Shown here in pieces: positions 24,846 through 34,895 of a stretch of DNA of 64,000 nt. Made by a program: the position numbers and the translations under genes. The notes below the pieces were generated by a model. The model saw only the letters and a program-made list of their open reading frames with translations. It had not been told where the DNA came from and made no database searches. Numbering within the stretch: the first letter of the stretch is position 1; each line of letters starts with the position of its first letter. This DNA is from Bacteroidota bacterium (GTDB taxonomy: Bacteria; Bacteroidota; Bacteroidia; Bacteroidales; Lentimicrobiaceae), in assembly GCA_023417935.1 (NCBI GenBank), contig JAEZDY010000014.1, positions 62,001 through 126,000 of the forward strand. The letters are read 5' to 3'.

Positions 24846-25892
24846 ATGAAAAGGTCCACACTGATTTTTGCTTCACTGCTACTCTTCGTATCCTCTGTTT
24901 TGTTTACCGCATGCGAAACCGATATTGACGTTTCGGCTGACTATAAAGATATTACCGTTGTATACGGTCTTATCAGCAAAAATGATTCAGTACATTATAT
25001 AAAGGTCAACAAGGCATTTCTGGGTGATGGAAACTCCCTTGAATATGCTCAGGTTGCTGACTCATCAAGTTACTATGATAATCTGGAAGTAACCCTTACT
25101 GAAAAACAGGAAAATTCTGTGATAAGGGTCATTACTTTTGATACTGTTCATATTGCTGATAAAAAGGATGGTGTTTTTTATAGTCCAAAGCAGGTAGTGT
25201 ACAGTTCAGACTTTGAAATACCCGTTGATGTTGACAGCAAGGATTACACTTATGATCTTTTGGTTCGTAATAAGGTTACCGGAAAAGAAGTTACTTCGAG
25301 TACCCACCTGGTTAAGAATTTTGACATTCTAACTCCCCGTTTCGGCCAGCCCACTATTGACTTCATAAGTCCTAGCGCACAGCAGGTTAAATGGAGAACA
25401 GCAAAAGATGGTAGGCGGTATGATGTATTTATCCGTTTTTGGTTTGAGGAAGTTTTAGCTCCAAACAACGACACTATCGACCGATATTTTGATTGGAAAT
25501 TAGGTTCTGCAAAAGCAACTTTTCTTGATGGCAAAGAAGAACTTATTATTCCCTATGTTCCTGATGGAATATTTGGAATTGCCCAAAGTCTTATACCACG
25601 AAGAGGAGTTGATGGAAATGGTATTTCGGAAGAGGACGTTATAGCAAGGCTTACCAACACTGCAGAATTTACCGTTGTTGTTTCAGGCGATGCATTGAAT
25701 ACTTATCTTGATGTCAATGAACCTTCATCAGGTATAATACAGGACAGGCCGGAATACACCAATATTAATAACGGGCTGGGATTATTTTCAAGCAGGTTCG
25801 CCAAATCAACTATTATCAAAGTAGGTGCAAAAACTGAAGCCAGACTCATGGAAATAAGCAGTTTGAAATTCGTTGACAAGCTCGGAAACTAA
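24846..25892 (+). CDS. DUF4249-like lipoprotein
   Basis: 348 residues. The signal MKRSTLIFASLLLFVSSVLF is followed by the lipobox TAC with C23. The mature start ETDIDVSADYKDITVVYGLI, where a hydrophobic strand precedes a short hairpin, resembles Bacteroidota DUF4249 proteins, which often accompany TonB-dependent receptors; none is near here. The body is beta-rich. A strong terminator follows at 25936, so it is a single transcription unit. Located in the outer or inner membrane facing the periplasm or surface. Function unknown. Confidence 0.75.
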   Translation: MKRSTLIFASLLLFVSSVLFTACETDIDVSADYKDITVVYGLISKNDSVHYIKVNKAFLGDGNSLEYAQVADSSSYYDNLEVTLTEKQENSVIRVITFDTVHIADKKDGVFYSPKQVVYSSDFEIPVDVDSKDYTYDLLVRNKVTGKEVTSSTHLVKNFDILTPRFGQPTIDFISPSAQQVKWRTAKDGRRYDVFIRFWFEEVLAPNNDTIDRYFDWKLGSAKATFLDGKEELIIPYVPDGIFGIAQSLIPRRGVDGNGISEEDVIARLTNTAEFTVVVSGDALNTYLDVNEPSSGIIQDRPEYTNINNGLGLFSSRFAKSTIIKVGAKTEARLMEISSLKFVDKLGN

Positions 25893-25935
25893 AAGCATGA
25901 CGAAATGTCAGTTACTGACAGTAAACATAAATAGT

Positions 25936-25965
25936 AAAAAGGCCGGCGTTTTAGCCGGCCTTTTT
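25936..25965 (+). terminator. Intrinsic terminator after the DUF4249-like gene
   Basis: GGCCGGC (25941-25947), six-base loop, GCCGGCC (25954-25960), flanked by five A and five T residues. It can work in both directions. Confidence 0.9.
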
Positions 25966-26106
25966 ACTTAGAATCCTTTAAAAACAAGCATTTCAGCAGG
26001 TCAGCCAATTGAAAGTTTTGAAAATTTGTCATTATTCCTCCCCATTGGCATAATCATTGAAAAGAGACTATCCAAATATTGAACAACATTTAAATACATA
26101 CATGAT

Positions 26107-28020
26107 ATGGGTAAAATTATAGGAATTGACCTCGGTACGACCAACTCGTGCGTTGCAGTAATGGAAGGGAATGAACCGGTGGTGATTCCCAATAGCGAAG
26201 GAAGGCGCACTACTCCTTCTATAGTTGCATTTACAAGTAACGGTGAAAGAAAAGTAGGTGATCCTGCAAAGCGTCAGGCAATTACTAACCCTGAGCATAC
26301 CATCTTTTCCATTAAGCGTTTTATGGGTGAAACCTTCGACCGCGTTACCAAAGAAACAGGTAGGGTTCCATACAAAGTAGTGAAAGGTGATAATAACACT
26401 CCTCGTGTTAAAATTGATGACCGCACCTACACTCCTCAGGAAATTTCAGCAATGGTACTTCAGAAGATGAAGAAAACCGCTGAAGACTACCTGGGGCAAA
26501 CTGTTACTGAAGCAGTTATTACAGTTCCTGCTTATTTTAGTGATTCACAAAGGCAGGCAACGAAGGAAGCCGGTGAAATTGCAGGTTTAACAGTTAAGAG
26601 AATTATAAACGAGCCTACAGCTGCCGCTCTTGCATACGGACTCGATAAAAAGAGTCATGATATTAAAGTTGCGGTCTTCGACCTCGGTGGAGGTACTTTT
26701 GATATTTCTATCCTTGAATTAGGCGAAGGTGTATTTGAAGTTAAATCTACTAATGGTGATACCCATTTAGGTGGTGACGACTTTGATCATAAGATCATTG
26801 ATTGGTTGGCTGAAGAATTCAAGAAAGATGAAGGAATTGATCTTCGTAAAGATCCTATGGCATTACAGCGCTTAAAAGAAGCTGCTGAAAAAGCTAAGAT
26901 AGAACTTTCAAGTTCAACTTCTACTGAAATCAACCTGCCATATATTATGCCGGTTGACGGAATCCCTAAGCATCTTGTACGTACACTGTCGCGTTCAAAG
27001 TTTGAACAGCTTAATGATGAGTTGATACGTGCTACTATTGAACCTTGCAAACTTGCACTTAAAGATGCGGGACTAACAGTTAATGATATCAATGAAGTAA
27101 TTCTTGTTGGTGGTTCCACACGTATACCTGCTATTCAAAAGATAGTTGAAGAATTTTTTGGCAGAACCCCTTCAAAAGGTGTTAACCCTGATGAGGTTGT
27201 GGCTATCGGTGCTGCTATTCAGGGTGGTGTTCTTACCGGTGAAGTGAAAGACGTGCTGTTACTTGATGTAACTCCGCTTTCTCTGGGTATTGAAACTTTA
27301 GGTGGCGTAATGACTCGTTTGATCGAATCTAATACTACCATACCAACCCGTAAATCAGAAACCTTCTCAACTGCCAGTGATTCACAACCATCTGTTGAAA
27401 TTCATGTTCTGCAGGGTGAGCGCTCAATGGCAAGGGATAACAAGAGCATTGGCAGGTTCCATCTTGATGGTATTCCTCCTGCACCAAGAGGCGTTCCACA
27501 AATTGAAGTGACCTTCGACATTGATGCAAATGGTATCCTGCATGTGTCTGCTAAAGATAAAGGAACCGGCAAATCACAGCAAATCAGAATTGAGGCTTCT
27601 TCAGGATTATCAGAAGCTGAAATCAAGAAAATGAAAGATGAAGCAGCTGCTAATGCTGAAACCGACAGGAAAGCCAAGGAAGAAATTGACAAGCTTAACA
27701 GCGCCGATGCAATGATCTTCCAGACTGATAAGCAACTCAAGGAATTTGGCGATAAAATTCCGGGTGACAAGAAAGCTCCTATTGAGAAGGCTTTGGCCGA
27801 ATTAAAGGAAGCTCACAAGAATAAGGATATTGCCGCACTTGATTCTGCATTGGCAACGCTGAATACAGCATGGCAGGCCGCCAGTGAGGATATCTATAAA
27901 GCTACTCAAAGTCAGGAAGGCGCTCAACCAAACCAGGGTGAAACTCCTCCTCCGGGCGGAAATAATAATAGCAATCCTGATTCAGAAGTTACTGATGTTG
28001 ACTTTGAAGAAGTAAAATAA
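26107..28020 (+). CDS. dnaK: Molecular chaperone DnaK (Hsp70)
   Basis: 637 residues. The ATPase domain starts GKIIGIDLGTTNSCVAVMEG; phosphate loops are VFDLGGGTFDISIL and EVILVGGSTRIPAIQ. The substrate-binding domain holds VLQGERSMARDNKSIGRFHL. The lid and a C-terminal acidic tail (DSEVTDVDFEEVK) resemble the usual DnaK end that binds co-chaperones. Neither dnaJ nor grpE is adjacent. No CIRCE element (long inverted repeat) was seen in the upstream gap. Ends with a strong terminator. Cytoplasmic. Confidence 0.98.
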   Translation: MGKIIGIDLGTTNSCVAVMEGNEPVVIPNSEGRRTTPSIVAFTSNGERKVGDPAKRQAITNPEHTIFSIKRFMGETFDRVTKETGRVPYKVVKGDNNTPRVKIDDRTYTPQEISAMVLQKMKKTAEDYLGQTVTEAVITVPAYFSDSQRQATKEAGEIAGLTVKRIINEPTAAALAYGLDKKSHDIKVAVFDLGGGTFDISILELGEGVFEVKSTNGDTHLGGDDFDHKIIDWLAEEFKKDEGIDLRKDPMALQRLKEAAEKAKIELSSSTSTEINLPYIMPVDGIPKHLVRTLSRSKFEQLNDELIRATIEPCKLALKDAGLTVNDINEVILVGGSTRIPAIQKIVEEFFGRTPSKGVNPDEVVAIGAAIQGGVLTGEVKDVLLLDVTPLSLGIETLGGVMTRLIESNTTIPTRKSETFSTASDSQPSVEIHVLQGERSMARDNKSIGRFHLDGIPPAPRGVPQIEVTFDIDANGILHVSAKDKGTGKSQQIRIEASSGLSEAEIKKMKDEAAANAETDRKAKEEIDKLNSADAMIFQTDKQLKEFGDKIPGDKKAPIEKALAELKEAHKNKDIAALDSALATLNTAWQAASEDIYKATQSQEGAQPNQGETPPPGGNNNSNPDSEVTDVDFEEVK

Positions 28021-28058
28021 GAGGCGTTGATATAAAAATCAGCACGAAATTTGTTATT

Positions 28059-28088
28059 AAAGGTGGGGGAATCCCCACCTTTATTATT
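28059..28088 (+). terminator. Intrinsic terminator after dnaK
   Basis: AGGTGGGG (28061-28068), four-base loop, CCCCACCT (28073-28080), followed by TTATTATTT. Confidence 0.88.
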
Positions 28089-28141
28089 TGTACCAACATA
28101 TTTCTTGATGTGGCTGAAACAAATAATCAATACAAAGGGCT

Positions 28142-28149
28142 TATATTTG
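28142..28149 (+). promoter_or_regulatory. -7 element for the exported protein gene at 28169
   Basis: TATATTTG, 19 bases before the ATG at 28169. Confidence 0.5.
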
Positions 28150-28168
28150 TTGTATTACTAAAGCTTAA

Positions 28169-29728
28169 ATGATGAAACTGCGAAGTACCATTATGCCAAT
28201 TATAGCTTCTATGCTCATTATGTTGGCAATGAATTCAGTAGCCCAAAAGAAACCTGTAAGGATGGAAATGCCTGTAAAGGACGATACTGAAGTGTACAAA
28301 GTTGTTCCACTGGATGATAATGGCTGTGCAATCCTTTTCTTGAGCAGCGAAAATTCTAAAGATGGTCAAATGCTTTGGGTAACCTCCATGCTTGATATAA
28401 AACTTAAAGAATATCAGCGTTTCAATTTTAGTCTCCCACGTGGTTATATTCTTGAAGAAGCAATATATAACAACAACAGGTTGCTGGCTTTTTTTTATAC
28501 GAAACGAGCCTCCGCTGATACAAATTTCTATCTCGTTGATTTTAACCTCAATGACAGTTCTTTTCTACAGATGAATTACCCGGTACCCGGCAGGGCAGGT
28601 ATTTCTCATTTTTACATGACTAACGAATATGCCATTGCCGGTATTAATACACGTGATGACAGGTCAATGATATTAAAGTACAGCCTTAAAGATCAGAGTC
28701 TTAATATTATATCACCGGGAATATCAGGTAAAACCATCATTGAATCTGCCGGGATCAATAAAATGAACGGCGGCTTTTCTGTCATATTAAGAACTACTCA
28801 GTCGGCCAAAAAACGAAATTATTACCTGGTTAAATTTAACAGGGGAGGAGAGCCTTATTTTTCTCACATGTTCAGTAAGTTTGAGGATCTGATGATCAAT
28901 AATGCTTACATGCATGAAATTGACAAACAGTCAGATATTATAATCGGATCATATGGAACCAGCAGCCGAACCCGTAATATCGACGGTTATGATATGGTTG
29001 GTGTTGCTTCAACAGGATTCTTTTCAATAGTAATAAATGAGAAAGGTGAGGAAATAGTAAACACTTATGATTTCACGGAATTCGACAGGTTTTACCGATA
29101 CCTGCGGCGACCTGCAGAAATAGCTCCACGCAGGTCATTACTGCGCAGGGGCGATCGTGCACCAAGCGATTATTCCTCTGATCACAACCTTCTTTCGCAT
29201 GAAATATTGAAGCACAATGGTGAATATATTTTCATGGCTGAAGCTTATTATCCTGAGTATAGAACTGTTACAACCATGGTATACGATTACTATGGCAGGC
29301 CTTATCCATCAACATACTCTGTTTTTGAAGGCTTCAGATATCTTACAACTTTTATTGCCGGTTTCAATGAAAAGGGTGAACTCAAATGGAATAATGACCT
29401 TGAGCTCACTGATAAACTTACACAAAGCCTTAGGGAGAGAGTAACCCCCTACGCTGTTGATTCAACAAGTTTAATGTTGTGCTATGTTGATGGCGACAGG
29501 ATTGCCTATAAAATGATTGACAGGGGTCAAAATCTTTCCAGTGTTTCATACGCTAAAATTGATCATCTCAGCAAACATGATAAAGTACAACGTGAATCAA
29601 ACAGCTATATATTACCGTGGCATCGCGATTATTTTCTGGTGTATGGTTATCAAACAGTGAGAAATACTTACACTTCCGAAAGGGCCAGGAATATATTCTA
29701 CATGTCGAAAATGGCATTCAGGCTTTAG
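28169..29728 (+). CDS. Exported protein of unknown function (beta-rich, 519 residues)
   Basis: 519 residues with a signal peptide (hydrophobic core about 8-24, cleavage near VAQ at 24-26). The mature chain is rich in alternating strands that describe repeated hydrophobic/aromatic pairs (YKVVPLDDNGCAILFLSSEN; YILEEAIYNNNRLLAFFY; HNGEYIFMAEAYYPEY), which fits a beta-propeller-like fold without diagnostic motifs. I do not recognise the family. It is bordered by the dnaK terminator and a 199-base gap before the T9SS cargo gene. Probably periplasmic or surface. Confidence 0.65.
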   Translation: MMKLRSTIMPIIASMLIMLAMNSVAQKKPVRMEMPVKDDTEVYKVVPLDDNGCAILFLSSENSKDGQMLWVTSMLDIKLKEYQRFNFSLPRGYILEEAIYNNNRLLAFFYTKRASADTNFYLVDFNLNDSSFLQMNYPVPGRAGISHFYMTNEYAIAGINTRDDRSMILKYSLKDQSLNIISPGISGKTIIESAGINKMNGGFSVILRTTQSAKKRNYYLVKFNRGGEPYFSHMFSKFEDLMINNAYMHEIDKQSDIIIGSYGTSSRTRNIDGYDMVGVASTGFFSIVINEKGEEIVNTYDFTEFDRFYRYLRRPAEIAPRRSLLRRGDRAPSDYSSDHNLLSHEILKHNGEYIFMAEAYYPEYRTVTTMVYDYYGRPYPSTYSVFEGFRYLTTFIAGFNEKGELKWNNDLELTDKLTQSLRERVTPYAVDSTSLMLCYVDGDRIAYKMIDRGQNLSSVSYAKIDHLSKHDKVQRESNSYILPWHRDYFLVYGYQTVRNTYTSERARNIFYMSKMAFRL

Positions 29729-29927
29729 CATACATGGATTTGAATAAACCTAAACATTTTTATTTCTGTAAAGAATAATCACTAATTATTTGCGTTCATT
29801 TTGAGCTTCAGCAATTTGCACAAATATTTTATTCAGAAAACTTAAATATATTTATTTTTCTGAGTAACTTTAGAGCATATTGTCTGTTCTGAATTGTTAT
29901 TATGTTATACACCAAAAACGCAAATAA

Positions 29928-32717
29928 ATGAAAGTTAACTTGTACGTATCAGCGCTTTTATTTACGCTTATTCTAAGCTCAACCGCATTATTCGCTCAGG
30001 AAATTAAGCCTGCGCTTGTAGTAAAACCGGTAGCACATGATGTATTTGATCTCAGTAAGGTTAAGCCTATTGAACCGGGTTACCGCGACAGAACATGGAA
30101 AGAGGGTGTGATCCCAAATAAAGAAGGATTTCTCGAAGAGTTTAACACACCATCAACCTTTACAGGCCCTGATCCTGTTTTGCAGGATTATAACAGTGCC
30201 GACCGTACTACTGCCACCATTGATAAAAATTTTAATGGAATGCCAAACCTTAATGGTTATGCTCCGCCAGATACACATGGCGATGTTGGCGAATCGCATT
30301 ATATGCAGATGGTGAATTGCACATTCCAGATTTTTACCAAAAATGGGGTTTCAACCTATTGACCTTATGACAACAGCACTTTATGGGCTGGCTTTACCGG
30401 TCCATGGACCGGCACCAACGATGGCGATCCAATTGTGCTTTATGATGAATATGCTGACAGGTGGATTGCTTCACAATTTTCATTGCCTAATTATCCTGCC
30501 GGACCTTTCTATGAACTTATAGCTGTATCTGATGACGGTGATCCTAACGGAACATGGTACAGGTATGCTTATGAATTTGCCAATATGCCCGATTATCCTA
30601 AGTTTGGTGTGTGGCACGATGGGTACTATATGACCATTAACCAATTTAAACCACGAAGCGGAAGCTACGCCGGTGGAGGTGTAGTTGTGTTTAACCGTAC
30701 GCAGATGCTCGCGGGAAACCCTGATGCTTCAATGATCATGTTTAACCTTGGTACAGCTTACGGCAGCTTATTGCCCGCTGATGCCGATGGTTCAGCAGCT
30801 TCAACAGGCGGAAATTTCTTCGCTAATCTGGGCACAAATTCACTCAGGATATGGCAATCAAACATTAACTGGAGCAGCCCTTCATCCTCTACCTTATCCT
30901 TAACTCAAACACTTACAACCAATTCATTCTCATACAGTGGTATAACCATTAATCAACCCGGTACTTCACAAACACTTGACCCACTGGCTTCAAGGCTTAT
31001 GTACAGGTTGCAATACAGGAAGTTTTCAGGTTATGAGGTGATGTTGACAAACCACACGGTAAATGCCAATGGCGCCGGACAAGCCGGTGTAAGATGGTAT
31101 GAATTAAGAAAAAATACTGGTGGATCATGGGCTATTTATCAACAGGGAACTTATGCTCCGAATGATGGTATTGATCGCTGGATGGCAAGTGTTGCAATGA
31201 ACGGATTTGGTGATATAGCTGTAGGATATTCTGGCTCAAGCTCTTCATCTTTTCCTTCAGTAAGATTTGCCGGACAAACTGCTGCAAGCTCAGGAACAGG
31301 AATTCTTGATGTTGCTGAATCTATAATTCATGCCGGTACTGCCTCTCAAACAGGAGTTAACCGATGGGGCGATTATTCAATGATGTCAGTTGACCCAACA
31401 AATGATGCAACTTTCTGGTACACCAATGAATATTCAAGCGGAGGTTGGAACTGGCGTACAAAAATTGCCTCTTTTAATTTCCCAACCACGTCTCCTCCTC
31501 CTGTTCCTGTTGTTGCATTTACCGGTGCTCCAACTACCATAAACGCTGGACAAAGTGTTACTTTCACTGATAACTCAACTAACAACCCTACTTCATGGAG
31601 CTGGCAATTCCCGGGTGGGACTCCAGCAACTAGCACTGCGCAAAATCCGGTAGTTGTTTATAATACAACCGGAGTTTATTCAGTAACACTCACTGCTTCA
31701 AATAGTACCGGTTCAGGTACTCCTTTGACCAAAACTAACTACATTACTGTTAATACCCCACCGGCAGGCAATCCTCCTATTGCATCATTTACTGCAACAC
31801 CAACCATAGTTACTGTAGGTGGCACCGTTCAGTTTACTGACCTGTCGTCAAATACACCAACAACATGGTCGTGGAGTTTCCCTGGAGGCACACCTTCAAC
31901 ATCTACTCTGCAAAATCCCACTATTCAATATAATACAGCAGGTGCTTACTCGGTTACATTAACTGCCAGCAATGCCAATGGTACTTCGCAACCTTATACC
32001 CGGGCTGATTATATTACTGTAAACCCACCTGCCGGTTATTGCACTTCGACCAGCACAAGCAATGCAACCGACTGGATAACAAAAGTTGTTGTTGGTGCTT
32101 ATACCAATACAACCGGTGCTGCATTGTATACCAACTTTGCCTCGGGACCGACTTTAACTCCAGGGTTGAGTACTTCAGTTAATCTTACGCCTAATAGCAC
32201 ATCCAGAAAAAACTTCTGGAGGGTATGGATAGATTACAACGCCGACAATGATTTTGACGATGCTGGTGAACTTGTTTTTTCTGCAAACAACAGAAAAGGG
32301 ATTGCCTCAGGTTCTTTTATTGTTCCATCAGGTGTAAGTGGTACTGCCCGGATGAGAGTAACAATGAAGAATGGAGGTGCACCTACTTCTTGTGAAACGT
32401 TTACAAACGGTGAGGTGGAAGATTATCTGGTCACTTTTGGCGGTGCTGCTGCACCAATAGCCTCAGAGAATGCTGACAATGCTTTCGATCTTCAATTGTA
32501 CCCCAATCCTGCCGCAGATATACTAAACGTAGTTGTGAAAGGTGAAGCTGACAAGGTTAATATGAAGGTATATAATGCATTTGGTGTAATCATTCAGGAC
32601 TTTGATACCAGAGAAAAAACAACTGTCCTAAACCTAAGTAATTATGCCAAAGGCATTTATTACGTAGGTGCTGACAACGGGATCACTACAACTTTGAAGA
32701 AGTTTATCAAGGAATAA
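29928..32717 (+). pseudogene. T9SS-exported protein with two PKD domains and a GEVED domain, broken by one in-frame TGA
   Basis: One frame runs from ATG 29928 to TAA 32717 (929 codons) with a single internal stop, TGA at 30360-30362 (codon 145). Upstream: signal peptide (about 1-24) and VKPIEPGYRDRTWKEGV; downstream: PYDNSTLWAGFTGPW and GPFYELIAVSDDGDPNGTWY. The junction STY-stop-PYDN matches relatives that have a Gly there (YGP), so GGA to TGA is the simplest change. Later domains: two PKD repeats (codons about 525-610 and 614-700; WSWSFPGGTPSTST), GEVED (703-834) and a type IX sorting domain (854-929; LQLYPNPAADIL). As translated normally it gives a 144-residue fragment (29928-30362); the longer remainder could only start from internal codons such as GTG at 30435. 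Confidence 0.85.
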
Positions 32718-32745
32718 GCTGATCTTTTCAATAGTTAGAACTATG

Positions 32746-32780
32746 CTCAGGGCCGCCAGTTATGGGGGCTCTGAGTGTTT
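32746..32780 (+). terminator. Probable terminator after the T9SS cargo gene
   Basis: CTCAGGGCC (32746-32754) can pair with GGCTCTGAG (32767-32775), one G-T pair; TGTTTATATT follows. Confidence 0.5.
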
Positions 32781-32915
32781 ATATTCAAGCGTTCCTGATG
32801 AAAATTATTAACCCCTGATGATAAGTGAAGTAAAAATTATGTTACCGACTGATTGCTCTATGTAACTAATTCGGAAGTCGACGTCATATTGTATATCCTT
32901 TAATGTGTTATCTAT

Positions 32916-33875
32916 ATGGCATTAGTTAATCAAATCGGCACTATCAGTAAAAGCAGGGATAGTCTCTTCTTACTCGGCTTTATAACAATTTATATCTCAA
33001 ACCTCCTTGTTGGAAAGGTATTGGGTGTTAATGAAACAGTGGAGGTTATTCCACTCATCGTAATTTTTGGATTCATTTTCACTTCTCTGGCGTGGCTGGT
33101 AACAAGAAACTACAGTTTACATGAGTCATATAAAAGTGCCCGGGCAAATGAAGGCTATGTGATTGCGGGGTTTATTGTTTACATTACACTATTTATAATT
33201 TTAGGCAATGATGCGCTGTTTATCGGTGAAATTCCCGGAAAGGCTGGTGAAGCGGTAACATTATTCCGCAAAGTGCTTGTCTTCGTTATAGTCCCATTTT
33301 TATTTTATAAGCTCTTCTACGGATTCTCCCTTAAAGATTTTGGCTTGTCGACTAAGTGGAACACTGCAGCTGTTCTTAAAAGCTTACTTATTTTCCTGTT
33401 ATTTTCAACCCTTCTCATAATCTTGAATTACTTTGCAGGAACAGGGGCTAAACCACTAAGGGATGGAATATTCACTACCAGTCAGATAGTTAAAGCATTA
33501 CCCTTGTTTGCAGTTTGGCTATTTATTGAGGTAGGGTTGGTAGAGGAATTCTTCTTCAGAGGATTACTGCAGAATCGACTAAGTGCTGTTTTAAGATCAG
33601 GTACTGGTGCCATATTAATTTCAGCCTTAATATTTGGATTGGTTCATGCACCCGGTATGTACTTGCGTGAGGCCGGCATAAACGATGGTCTAGGCGCTGA
33701 ACCTTCTGTTCTGAATTCCATAGTTTACTGCATTGCTATACAATCTATTCCCGGCCTGTTCCTGGGCATTTTATGGGAAAGAACCAGAAACCTGTGGTTG
33801 TTGATGGGTATTCATGCAATGTTTGATTTGATGCCCGGACTCCCGGAATTTATTACCATTTGGAGCATTAGCTGA
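32916..33875 (+). CDS. CPBP-family intramembrane metalloprotease (CAAX protease-like)
   Basis: 319 residues with about eight membrane helices. The ABI/CPBP motifs are all present: motif 1 EEFFFRGLLQNRL (E210, E211, R215), motif 2 GLVHAP (H244) and motif 3 WLLMGIHAMFD (H300). Members are membrane glutamic-type proteases related to CAAX prenyl protease Rce1; bacterial substrates are mostly unknown and may include signalling or peptide-export partners. Lies alone between the broken T9SS gene and a 316-base non-coding region; no bacteriocin or quorum-peptide gene is adjacent. Confidence 0.88.
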   Translation: MALVNQIGTISKSRDSLFLLGFITIYISNLLVGKVLGVNETVEVIPLIVIFGFIFTSLAWLVTRNYSLHESYKSARANEGYVIAGFIVYITLFIILGNDALFIGEIPGKAGEAVTLFRKVLVFVIVPFLFYKLFYGFSLKDFGLSTKWNTAAVLKSLLIFLLFSTLLIILNYFAGTGAKPLRDGIFTTSQIVKALPLFAVWLFIEVGLVEEFFFRGLLQNRLSAVLRSGTGAILISALIFGLVHAPGMYLREAGINDGLGAEPSVLNSIVYCIAIQSIPGLFLGILWERTRNLWLLMGIHAMFDLMPGLPEFITIWSIS

Positions 33876-33988
33876 TTGCCCGATTAGCACTTATTTTTCT
33901 TTTGATTAGTTCAATTGGACTTAAAAGAGTTCATGATTCATTTTAGTTTCATTTTTCCTCACATTAATATAGCTAAATATCAACCAAG

Positions 33989-34063
33989 TTACAACCTTGT
34001 ATAAGCAATAATGTTAATATTAGGTTGCTACAAGGTTGTTATAAGGTTGTAACAAGGTTGTAA
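33989..34063. repeat. Four 11-bp iterons with an inverted copy upstream, in the 316-bp gap before a lipoprotein gene
   Basis: Direct units TATTAGGTTGC (34018-34028, diverged), TACAAGGTTGT (34029-34039), TATAAGGTTGT (34040-34050) and AACAAGGTTGT (34051-34061). An exact reverse copy, ACAACCTTGTA, is at 33991-34001; TTACAACCTTGT (33989-34000) pairs with ACAAGGTTGTAA (34052-34063), 12 bp. The 11-bp spacing is about one helical turn. The rest of the gap 33876-34191 is AT-rich without coding signal, and has a -7 element at 34159. Confidence 0.85.
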
Positions 34064-34158
34064 AAAACAAATCTTTAACCTGAGTGCATTTTTATTAACC
34101 AAATCATCTATGTCATTTTTTTTTGACTTGTTTGAAAAAAGTTTATTTAAAATATTTA

Positions 34159-34166
34159 TAAATTTG
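34159..34166 (+). promoter_or_regulatory. -7 element for the PEGA-like lipoprotein gene
   Basis: TAAATTTG, 26 bases before the ATG at 34192. TTTG at 34131-34134 lies 24 bases upstream, a little further than normal. Confidence 0.5.
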
Positions 34167-34191
34167 CCATAAACCAAAACCACACAATCAC

Positions 34192-34683
34192 ATGAAAAGA
34201 AAATTAGCATTTAACCTGGCAGCTCTTTTATTTATCTTACTCTTGCCAAATTGTGCATCTATTGTTAGTAAGAGTAGTTACCCTGTTAGTATTAACAGTA
34301 ATCCTACCGGTGCATCGGTAAGTATAACCGATCGATCTGGAATTGAAATTTATAACGGCAAAACACCCGCTTATCTTACTTTAAAAGCAGGGGCAGGTTT
34401 CTTTCAAAGTGCCAGGTATCAGCTAAGGTTTAATCTGGAAAATCACGATGAATCGATTGTTCATATCACAAGCAGCTTAGATGGGTGGTATTTTGGCAAT
34501 ATCTTTTTAGGAGGATTGCTTGGAATGTTAATAGTAGATCCTGCAACAGGGGCAATGTGGAGAATTGATCAGCAATATATAAATATATCGCTGGTACCAT
34601 CTAATCAGCAAGCTCTTAATATTATTAACATCAATGATTTACCTGAAGAATACAAACAGCATTTAATTCGTATTGAGAAATAG
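34192..34683 (+). CDS. PEGA-like lipoprotein of unknown function
   Basis: 163 residues. A hydrophobic N-terminus ends in LPNC (C21), a lipobox-like site with an unusual Asn before the Cys. The mature start CASIVSKSSYPVSINSNPTG followed by ASVSITDRSG is a PEGA-like beta pattern, as found in envelope-anchored proteins that bear short beta repeats. A glycine-rich hydrophobic stretch (NIFLGGLLGMLIVDPATGAMW, 100-120) is typical of this small family. Preceded by an unusual array of 11-bp repeats and followed by two hairpins. Function unknown. Confidence 0.72.
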   Translation: MKRKLAFNLAALLFILLLPNCASIVSKSSYPVSINSNPTGASVSITDRSGIEIYNGKTPAYLTLKAGAGFFQSARYQLRFNLENHDESIVHITSSLDGWYFGNIFLGGLLGMLIVDPATGAMWRIDQQYINISLVPSNQQALNIININDLPEEYKQHLIRIEK

Positions 34684-34716
34684 ATAACCCGGATTACTTT
34701 CTGCATTTTCAATGGG

Positions 34717-34740
34717 GGGCGTTTAACACGCCCTTTATTT
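34717..34740 (+). terminator. Intrinsic terminator after the PEGA-like lipoprotein gene
   Basis: GGGCGT (34717-34722), five-base loop, ACGCCC (34728-34733), then TTTATTT. Confidence 0.8.
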
Positions 34741-34754
34741 ACATAACAGAAAAT

Positions 34755-34790
34755 AAAAAAATCCCTGTGAAGTGAATCAAAGGGATTTTT
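34755..34790 (-). terminator. Terminator after tRNA-Leu (bidirectional hairpin)
   Basis: AAAAATCCCT (34757-34766) and AGGGATTTTT (34781-34790) are perfect complements around a 14-base loop. T-runs on both strands; serves the minus-strand tRNA-Leu. Confidence 0.75.
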
Positions 34791-34795
34791 CTATG

Positions 34796-34883
34796 TGGTA
34801 CCCGAGGCCGGACTTGAACCGGCACGGCCGCAATGGCCAAAGGATTTTAAGTCCTTCGTGTCTACCAATTCCACCACTCGGGC
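34796..34883 (-). tRNA. tRNA-Leu (anticodon TAA)
   Basis: On the minus strand the gene starts GCCCGAG (34883-34877) and ends CTCGGGT plus discriminator A and an encoded CCA (34796-34798). The anticodon loop reads CTTAAAA, giving TAA for Leu UUA codons. A long variable arm and GGTTCAAGTCC T-arm confirm a class II Leu tRNA of 88 nt including CCA. The acceptor begins with a G-T pair. Confidence 0.95.
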
Positions 34884-34895
34884 ATCCTTGATATT

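Noticed and set aside
30360..30362. TGA as a recoded codon (selenocysteine or UGA-Gly code)
   Set aside because: TGA ends other genes here, there is no SECIS-like hairpin obvious right after the codon, and Bacteroidota are not known to use UGA as Gly. A point mutation or error is simpler.
31500..32030. DNA-level similarity between two neighbouring segments in the T9SS gene
   Set aside because: It is explained by two consecutive PKD domains and is ordinary protein-domain duplication.
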